A stretch of DNA of 7,892 nt from NCBI GenBank assembly GCA_007132595.1, contig SLOH01000103.1:1-7892 (forward strand), read 5' to 3'. Both the position numbers and the translations under genes were made by a program. The DNA is from Waddliaceae bacterium (GTDB lineage: Bacteria; Chlamydiota; Chlamydiia; Chlamydiales; SLOH01). This document shows, piece by piece, positions 1-4,983 of the stretch (position 1 is the first letter of the stretch; the number at the start of each line of letters is the position of its first letter). The notes beneath the pieces were generated by a model. It searched no databases. It saw nothing but the letters and a program-made list of their open reading frames with translations, and had not been told where the DNA came from.

Positions 1-41
1 AGTTTTCAGGTGTACCTTCTCAACAGATCATAGGCCTTAAC

Positions 42-650
42 CTAGAGTAACTCTACTAAACCTGTTTTCTGGTGGTAGTACCCTGCATAAACTTCAAGCT
101 TTCGATTTGAAACAAGCTTTTTAATAACCGGGCTTTTCAACAGATAATCTCTCATTCGCCTTGCGTTTGCCTTAGTGGATGCTTCTAAGAGATTTTCCGG
201 ATCTCTTTTTCTCTGTCCTTCTACCGCTGGCGCAATCAATGCGGCGACATTCTCTATATCTTTAGTTGTGCCTTCAATGACCGCCTCGACTGCTCCGCAA
301 TTTTCATGACCGAGAACAAGAATGACAGAGGAGCGCAAGTAAGTGGCGGAGAACTCTATGCTGTCGAGCTCAATTGGCCCAATGACATTGCCTGCCACTC
401 TCACAACAAAAAGGTCGCCAAACCCTTGATTAAAAATCAGCTCCGGCGGCACCCGTGAATCAGAACAACCAACAATAATGGCAAATGGCTCTTGCCTTGA
501 AATAAGTGCACGACGATCCTGAGTTTTTTGACAGAGCAATTCAAACCCGGTATCAACAAAATACTTATTTCCCCGCATTAAGCGATCGAGTCCACTATTT
601 CCATAAAGCGCCGAACTTAACAATAGAGCGCACATCATTAACTTATACAT
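42..650 (-). CDS. Beta-class carbonic anhydrase with N-terminal signal peptide (probably periplasmic)
   Basis: Zinc enzyme interconverting CO2 and bicarbonate. The 202-residue product has the beta-class signature: C62-S-D64-S-R66 followed by H115-x-x-C118, giving zinc ligands Cys62, His115 and Cys118 and the Asp64-Arg66 dyad. The surrounding blocks (FAIIVGCSDSRVPPE, VVRVAGNV, VLGHENCGAV) are typical of the family and the length is normal. Residues 1-19 (MYK, then a hydrophobic stretch LMMCALLLSSAL, then YGNS) look like a Sec signal peptide. I infer export to the periplasm, since most bacterial beta enzymes are cytosolic and lack this. There is no convincing lipobox, because Cys7 is too early. 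The ATG at 650-648 is preceded by AGGAG at 655-659 on the minus strand with a 4-base gap, which supports this start. The stop is TAG at 44-42. The gene is transcribed divergently from the peptidase gene, and nothing in the context ties it to the efflux genes. Confidence 0.95.
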   Translation of the reverse strand: MYKLMMCALLLSSALYGNSGLDRLMRGNKYFVDTGFELLCQKTQDRRALISRQEPFAIIVGCSDSRVPPELIFNQGFGDLFVVRVAGNVIGPIELDSIEFSATYLRSSVILVLGHENCGAVEAVIEGTTKDIENVAALIAPAVEGQRKRDPENLLEASTKANARRMRDYLLKSPVIKKLVSNRKLEVYAGYYHQKTGLVELL

Positions 651-840
651 CCTTCTCCTACTCGATAAAATTTCATCCTATCTTCTCTATCTACTTAAAA
701 TATTTTTTTTTGAAACAGAATTTTCATATGGTTGAAAAAGCATCCAACTTCATCCTTATTCCGCTTGAAAACACCCATTTTTGATTGACGAGGAGTTTCC
801 GTTGTGTGATAAATAATTTTATTTTTGAAATGAGGGACTC
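651..840. promoter_or_regulatory. Divergent intergenic region between carbonic anhydrase and peptidase genes
   Basis: This 190-base A+T-rich spacer must hold promoters for both flanking genes. On the plus strand a promoter-like pair is visible and is listed separately. On the minus strand I see the ribosome-binding site AGGAG (655-659) but no -35/-10 pair I would defend; a nine-T tract at 703-711 and TATTTT-like stretches make any -10 call ambiguous. A 6-bp inverted repeat, TTTTCA / TGAAAA, with a 6-base centre lies at 721-738 and could be a regulator site or chance in such A+T-rich DNA. An open reading frame runs across 506-784, but it is antisense to the carbonic anhydrase gene and looks non-coding. 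Confidence 0.55.
785..813 (+). promoter_or_regulatory. Candidate sigma70-type promoter for the peptidase gene
   Basis: TTGACG (785-790, five of six matches to TTGACA) is separated by 17 bases from GATAAA (808-813, four of six matches to TATAAT). A TGT at 805-807 forms an extended -10 (TGn). Transcription would start near 820, giving a leader of about 20 bases before the ATG at 841. The leader contains GAGGG (832-836) as a weak ribosome-binding site. The call rests only on consensus matching. Confidence 0.5.
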
Positions 841-2334
841 ATGTCTGCTGTTACACGATCTTTTAGCGCCTATAACGATTCAAATAATTCCGAACTGATT
901 GAAGAAAACAAGGGGAAAAAAAACCATCCCTATCACCCAAAAGCTCTATCGCGAAAAAGAATCAAGTCTTTCCATGTAGAATCTCATCTTTTGGCACGTT
1001 ATATCGCAAAGTATGGGATTGGAGAAATCAATACCAAACCGGAAGTGATAAAGTCCGACTTAAGAACAAACTATGAAATCAAGCTCGGAAAGCCGTCCGA
1101 TCAAGGAGATTCCGGTCGTTGTTGGATTTTCTCTCCTCTAAACATGATGAGGGTCAAAGTTCTTAAGAAGTATGGTGAGCACTTTCACTACTCTCAAAAT
1201 TTTGTTGCCTTTTGGGACAAGCTTGAAAGAGCTAACTACTTCCTGGAGAAAATGATCGAGATGAAAGAAATTGATCCAATGGATCAAGGGATTCAAGAAC
1301 TTTCTGACGAGATAATCAAAGATAGCGGCGAGTGGGAATTTTTCTGCAATATCGTAAAAAAATACGGTCTTGTCCCTGATTATGCGATGCCGGAAACTGA
1401 GTTCAGTGGAAACTCTGAGGGCTACATGGAAACTTTAAAGTGTCGCTTAAGTGAAGTTGGGGGCGTTATTCACAAAATGGCAAAAAACAATATCGAAAAC
1501 CCTGAAATAAAAAGAATAAAAAACCAAGCATTAAATGAAGTGTACAGCATTTTGACAAAATACCTGGGAGTACCGCCTAAGAGCTTTATCTGGAGATATA
1601 CGGATGAAGATGCAATCGATGCGTGGGAGAGTGATGAGGGTGAGGTAAAAGAAGAAGAGGATTTCGATGAAATTGTCGTAATTTCAAGGGAGAAATTTCA
1701 GAAAGTCCGATTAACACCTTTGGAGTTTTATCATATGAGTGGAACCAATTTAGATGAGTTTGTCCACCTCACTCATCTTCCCTACCATAAGGAAGGAGTG
1801 GTTCTTCAAGGAAAAGGGATGAATAATGTCGTCGGAGGCAGTAGTTTCAAGGGGATGAACGTCAGCATAGATGTCATTATTGATGCTATCTTTCACTCGA
1901 TCATTGATGGTCAACCCGTTCCAATGGGAGCTGACGTGAAACATTTAGATGATAGAGTCAACTTCTTATCTATCCAAAGCGATCTCAAGGATCAAATTTT
2001 TGGCTTTGATTCATCCATTAAACTGAACAAAGGAGATCGATTACAATACGGCGTGACGTCAGTTTGCCACTTAATGAATATCGTTGGCTGTGATGATCCA
2101 CTCAAGTATTTTAATCTGAAAGAGTACGATGAGCTGCGCGGCCCACTTTGGAAAATTGAAAATACTTGGGACAAGCAGCAGGTCATCGTCATGAGTGACC
2201 GTTGGCTAAGGGAGTATGGGTATGAATTTTTTATTTTTAAAAAATATCTCCCCAAAAATTTGCAGAAGCTTTGGGAGAATCCAAAGGGTCATGTGAGAGA
2301 AATTTTACCACACGACCCTATTGCAAGATTTTAA
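841..2334 (+). CDS. pepC: C1B papain-like aminopeptidase, bleomycin hydrolase / aminopeptidase C family
   Basis: A thiol aminopeptidase of the bleomycin hydrolase type, expected to be cytosolic and to trim peptides from the N-terminus; family members form hexameric barrels with the active sites inside. In the 497-residue product the catalytic triad is Cys94 (in DSGRCWIF), His410 (in VCHLMNIVG) and Asn441 (in WKIENTW), with Gln88 as the oxyanion-hole residue. Family landmarks follow in order: LTPLEFY, PVPMGADVKHLDD, KGDRLQYG, and a C-terminal LPHDPIARF resembling the conserved tail that enters the active site in this family. There is no signal peptide. Odd points: it is longer than the usual 440-455 residues, has a charged N-terminal extension and an acidic insert (about 254-277), shows D-Q in place of the usual N-Q before the Cys, and CHLM in place of HAM. 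It is probably active but divergent. The ATG at 841 is preceded by GAGGG. It is followed by an A+T-rich gap without a clear terminator. Confidence 0.9.
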   Translation: MSAVTRSFSAYNDSNNSELIEENKGKKNHPYHPKALSRKRIKSFHVESHLLARYIAKYGIGEINTKPEVIKSDLRTNYEIKLGKPSDQGDSGRCWIFSPLNMMRVKVLKKYGEHFHYSQNFVAFWDKLERANYFLEKMIEMKEIDPMDQGIQELSDEIIKDSGEWEFFCNIVKKYGLVPDYAMPETEFSGNSEGYMETLKCRLSEVGGVIHKMAKNNIENPEIKRIKNQALNEVYSILTKYLGVPPKSFIWRYTDEDAIDAWESDEGEVKEEEDFDEIVVISREKFQKVRLTPLEFYHMSGTNLDEFVHLTHLPYHKEGVVLQGKGMNNVVGGSSFKGMNVSIDVIIDAIFHSIIDGQPVPMGADVKHLDDRVNFLSIQSDLKDQIFGFDSSIKLNKGDRLQYGVTSVCHLMNIVGCDDPLKYFNLKEYDELRGPLWKIENTWDKQQVIVMSDRWLREYGYEFFIFKKYLPKNLQKLWENPKGHVREILPHDPIARF

Positions 2335-2363
2335 TCGATTTTTCAATTGTTTATTCATTCAAA

Positions 2364-2393
2364 AATAAATTTTCATTAATAGAAAAATTTATT
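2364..2393. repeat. Perfect 10-bp A/T-only inverted repeat upstream of the efflux operon
   Basis: AATAAATTTT (2364-2373) and AAAATTTATT (2384-2393) are exact reverse complements around a 10-base centre. The repeat ends 23 bases before the ATG of the outer-membrane factor gene and lies in the 82-base gap after the peptidase gene. It could be an operator for a regulator of the efflux operon. It could also be a weak stem, but it lacks the G+C stem and T-run of a standard terminator. I could not place a convincing -35/-10 pair in this gap. Confidence 0.5.
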
Positions 2394-2403
2394 GTACTTT
2401 GTT

Positions 2404-2407
2404 AGGA
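2404..2407 (+). promoter_or_regulatory. Ribosome-binding site fixing the start of the outer-membrane factor gene
   Basis: AGGA lies 9 bases before the ATG at 2417. A possible earlier in-frame TTG at 2399 has no such site upstream (only A/T-rich dyad sequence). Starting there would also put six extra residues (LGSKI-like) before the signal peptide. The ATG at 2417 is therefore preferred, and it gives a standard lipoprotein signal. Confidence 0.65.
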
Positions 2408-2416
2408 TCCAAAATC

Positions 2417-3826
2417 ATGCGGATCATTTGTATTATCACCTGCCTCCCTCTTCTCTTTGGCTGTCAGCTGCACAGAAGCTTCTGCCTTCAAGCGCCCAGA
2501 GTAATTGTGCCAGAGCAGTATTCCACTCAAAGCGATGAGGGGGTAAACGTGCCCGATACTTGGTGGACTGAATTTGGCTCCGAGCAGCTAAACAGGGTTG
2601 TGAGTCAAACGCTAGAGGGAAATCTAAATTTAAGAGAGTCCTGGGCGAAAATTGCACAAGCATGCGCACGCCTTAGAATCGAAGGGGCCGCGAGGTTACC
2701 ATCGATTGACCTTCAAATGAGTGGCTCGCACTTCTCGGGTTTGCGACCGGGTGGACAATTTGGTGCAGGCGGGGGTTCACAGGCAGATTTGATTGGAACG
2801 GGCGGCTCAAACTTCTATACGATGCAAGCAGCCCTTTCCTACGAAATTGATCTATGGAGACGCGTCGAATCGAAAACGGAGGCCGCGTGTTATGAACTTC
2901 AGGCGACAAGGGAGGATCTCGATGCGACAGCTCTGACACTAACGGGAACTGTTGTTGATCTTTGGCTAACAATTCAAGAGCAGAAAGCGCTCCTTGAGGT
3001 CATCAAAGAGCAAGAGCAAGTGAGTCGCACACTTCTTGAACTTGTGGAACTTCGCTTTAGCACTGCCCTATCGACCGCTCTTGATGTCTTTCAGCAGCGA
3101 CTGCAGTTGGCAGACATCTTAGCTCACCCCCCACCGATTCAATCAAGACTTGAAACCTCAATTCACAACCTTCAGACTTTAATGGGAGTGGCTCCAGGCC
3201 TAATTTGTCTTGATCTGGACTTAGAGGTATTTAAGGGACTTCCTCCTTTCCCTGAAAAAGGGGCTCCGGTTAACCTGATCTGCCGAAGGCCGGATCTGCG
3301 CGCGCAGTATTTCCGTCTACAAGCGGCAGATGCAGAAGTTGCTGCTGCGATTGCCGATATATTTCCGAGAATCGATACATTTTTTTCCTACGGATTTTCA
3401 GCCATTTCCATTGAAGATTTTTTCAAGGAACAGGTCAAGCAAGTGATACTGTCACTGGTCTACCCATTGTTTGATGGAGGACGTAGAAGTGGTGAGATTT
3501 CACGTCGCAAGGCGATTTTATGCGAAGAGATTTGGAGGTACGCAAATCTTTTTTTAAATGCAATGCGAGAGGTAGAAGATGCTCTTGTGCAAGAAAAGTA
3601 TCAATTTGAGCTTATTCAAAGGCTAGAAGAGGAAATTGGCATTGCCAAACAAAATTTGGATCAGTCGCGATTTCACTATATTAATGGTTTAACTGACTAC
3701 CTATCGGTGATCACCGCAATTCAATCTCTTCAAAATCTCCAACGACAAATCGTCTCTGAAAGAAAACAGTTGCTAGAGTACAGAGCAAACCTCTATCGTG
3801 CGCTTGGAGGGCGGGTCTTATGCTAA
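2417..3826 (+). CDS. Outer-membrane efflux channel lipoprotein (TolC/OprM superfamily, NodT-type)
   Basis: Outer-membrane exit duct of a tripartite efflux pump. The 469-residue product (from ATG 2417) begins with a lipoprotein signal whose lipobox L13-F14-G15-C16 would be cleaved before Cys16. Residue 17 is Gln, not Asp, which fits sorting to the outer membrane. The mature part shows the two tandem OEP repeats of the family: the first (about 45-240) holds PDTWWTEF with W49-W50 and YEIDLW at 142-147; the second (about 265-455) starts near CRRPDLRAQ (R290-R291-P292-D293) and includes FPRIDTFFSYG, YPLFDGGRR and a final helical block ending YRALGG. Alpha-helical heptad-like stretches fit the periplasmic tunnel. 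The length is normal for the family and no frameshift is seen. It is the first gene of the efflux operon, and its TAA overlaps the ATG of the adaptor gene by 7 bases. The substrate cannot be told from the sequence. Confidence 0.93.
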   Translation: MRIICIITCLPLLFGCQLHRSFCLQAPRVIVPEQYSTQSDEGVNVPDTWWTEFGSEQLNRVVSQTLEGNLNLRESWAKIAQACARLRIEGAARLPSIDLQMSGSHFSGLRPGGQFGAGGGSQADLIGTGGSNFYTMQAALSYEIDLWRRVESKTEAACYELQATREDLDATALTLTGTVVDLWLTIQEQKALLEVIKEQEQVSRTLLELVELRFSTALSTALDVFQQRLQLADILAHPPPIQSRLETSIHNLQTLMGVAPGLICLDLDLEVFKGLPPFPEKGAPVNLICRRPDLRAQYFRLQAADAEVAAAIADIFPRIDTFFSYGFSAISIEDFFKEQVKQVILSLVYPLFDGGRRSGEISRRKAILCEEIWRYANLFLNAMREVEDALVQEKYQFELIQRLEEEIGIAKQNLDQSRFHYINGLTDYLSVITAIQSLQNLQRQIVSERKQLLEYRANLYRALGGRVLC

Positions 3827-4983
3827 AAAACCGCGTCAGACAGTTTCTTATCTCGATTGGCATCATATTAGGATCTATTTTGCTGATGGTGGTCATTATA
3901 TTTTCAGATGGCGAGGTCGAAAGAACGCAGCCTCAAATTGCGACCACGATCGTCTCAACCACTTCTTTACAAAAGCAAAATGTCACAATCTCCATTCCGG
4001 GCTTCGGAACACTTGAACCAGATCGTGAACTTATTCTCAGGTCAGAAGTGAGCGGCCGCATCGTCGAAATGTCAGAGCATTTAACAGAGGGCGGGCTAGT
4101 TTCAAGTGGCGAGCAGCTGATACAAATCGATCCAAGAGATTATATTAATCAGGTGGAACAACAGCTCGCGCAACTGAAGGCGGCGGAGTTTGAACTGGAG
4201 CTGGAACACGGTAGGCAAAGAGTGGCAAGACGCGAGTGGGAACTCATCGGACCTTCCATGCAACAAGACGAATTCAGCGAACATCTAGCGCTCAGGCGCC
4301 CGCATCTAGAAGAGAAGGAGGCGGTTGTAAGGGCTGCAAATAGCAGTCTTGAAAAAGCGAGGCTTGACTTAGAGCGAACAAGAATTGCCTCTCCTTTTAA
4401 TGCGATTGTATTAGAAGAAAATGCGGAAATTGGCGAGCTCGTTTCAGAGCAAAGCACCATTGCAAGGCTTGCTGCGACCGATCTTTTTGTTGTGAAAATG
4501 AACATTCCTTATGAAAAGTTGCGCTGGATCAATTTTGGAAGAGGAGACTCCGTCTTTTCTGCCGTTATCACTCAACAAATAGGTGATGGGATGTCGATTG
4601 AAAGAGAGGCCTTTGTCATGCGTCTGCTAGGTGATCTTGATTCAAGAGGACGTCTTGCGCGACTTTTAATTGGGGTAGAAGACCCGCTGGGATTAGAATC
4701 AGGCAAGCCGCCACTTCTCCTGAACTCCTATGTCCACGTCGAAGTAAAAGGCGAGAAGATCGAAGATGCCTTTGTTATTCCGAGGTCTGCTCTTAAAGCG
4801 GGCAGCACTGTATGGATTATGACAGAAGAAGATACCCTTAACATTCGACCTGTTAAAGTTTTGTATCGACAACTAGATGAGGTCATTGTTGAAAATAACC
4901 TGCAAACGGGTGAAAAGCTGATCACGTCTAATATTTCAACACCTATTCAGGGGATGTCACTAAGGAGTGTCACCGATGAGTGA
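3820..4983 (+). CDS. RND efflux periplasmic adaptor subunit (HlyD/AcrA-type membrane fusion protein)
   Basis: Links the inner-membrane pump to the outer-membrane channel. The 387-residue product has a single N-terminal hydrophobic helix (about 10-29) and no lipobox, so it is probably anchored by this uncleaved helix in the inner membrane and otherwise periplasmic. Domain order is typical: first lipoyl half about 73-107 (LRSEVSGRIVEM, then GEQLIQIDPRDY), a short coiled-coil hairpin about 108-187 rich in Glu, Gln, Leu and Arg, second lipoyl half about 188-222 (RIASPFNAIVLEENAEIGE), a beta-barrel to about 305, and a membrane-proximal domain (FVIPRSALKAGSTVWIM onward). The ATG at 3820 lies inside the end of the preceding gene (ATGCTAA overlap) and is preceded by GGAGG (3806-3810) at 9 bases, suggesting translational coupling. 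The TGA at 4981-4983 overlaps the permease start by 8 bases. Confidence 0.93.
   Translation: MLKNRVRQFLISIGIILGSILLMVVIIFSDGEVERTQPQIATTIVSTTSLQKQNVTISIPGFGTLEPDRELILRSEVSGRIVEMSEHLTEGGLVSSGEQLIQIDPRDYINQVEQQLAQLKAAEFELELEHGRQRVARREWELIGPSMQQDEFSEHLALRRPHLEEKEAVVRAANSSLEKARLDLERTRIASPFNAIVLEENAEIGELVSEQSTIARLAATDLFVVKMNIPYEKLRWINFGRGDSVFSAVITQQIGDGMSIEREAFVMRLLGDLDSRGRLARLLIGVEDPLGLESGKPPLLLNSYVHVEVKGEKIEDAFVIPRSALKAGSTVWIMTEEDTLNIRPVKVLYRQLDEVIVENNLQTGEKLITSNISTPIQGMSLRSVTDE

Noticed and set aside
43..55. TAGAGT-A-ACTCTA inverted repeat at the 3' end of the carbonic anhydrase gene as a terminator
   Set aside because: A one-base loop cannot form a hairpin, the arms overlap the coding end, and no T-run follows in the direction of transcription.
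672..760. Near-repeated TTCATCCTAT / TTCATCCTTAT in the divergent spacer
   Set aside because: Two short imperfect copies about 77 bases apart in low-complexity DNA are not enough to call a repeat or binding-site pair.
506..784. Plus-strand open reading frame of 92 codons across the 5' end of the carbonic anhydrase gene and the intergenic region
   Set aside because: It is largely antisense to a clearly conserved gene, its product shows no recognisable family features, and its 3' half is simply A+T-rich spacer. It has no convincing ribosome-binding site.
2335..2400. Rho-independent terminator after the peptidase gene
   Set aside because: The only good dyad is A/T-only and is not followed by a T-run, so a standard terminator is not supported. 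It is reported as an inverted repeat instead.
2399..2416. TTG start for the outer-membrane factor gene
   Set aside because: No ribosome-binding site precedes it. The ATG at 2417 has AGGA at 9 bases and gives a standard lipoprotein signal peptide.
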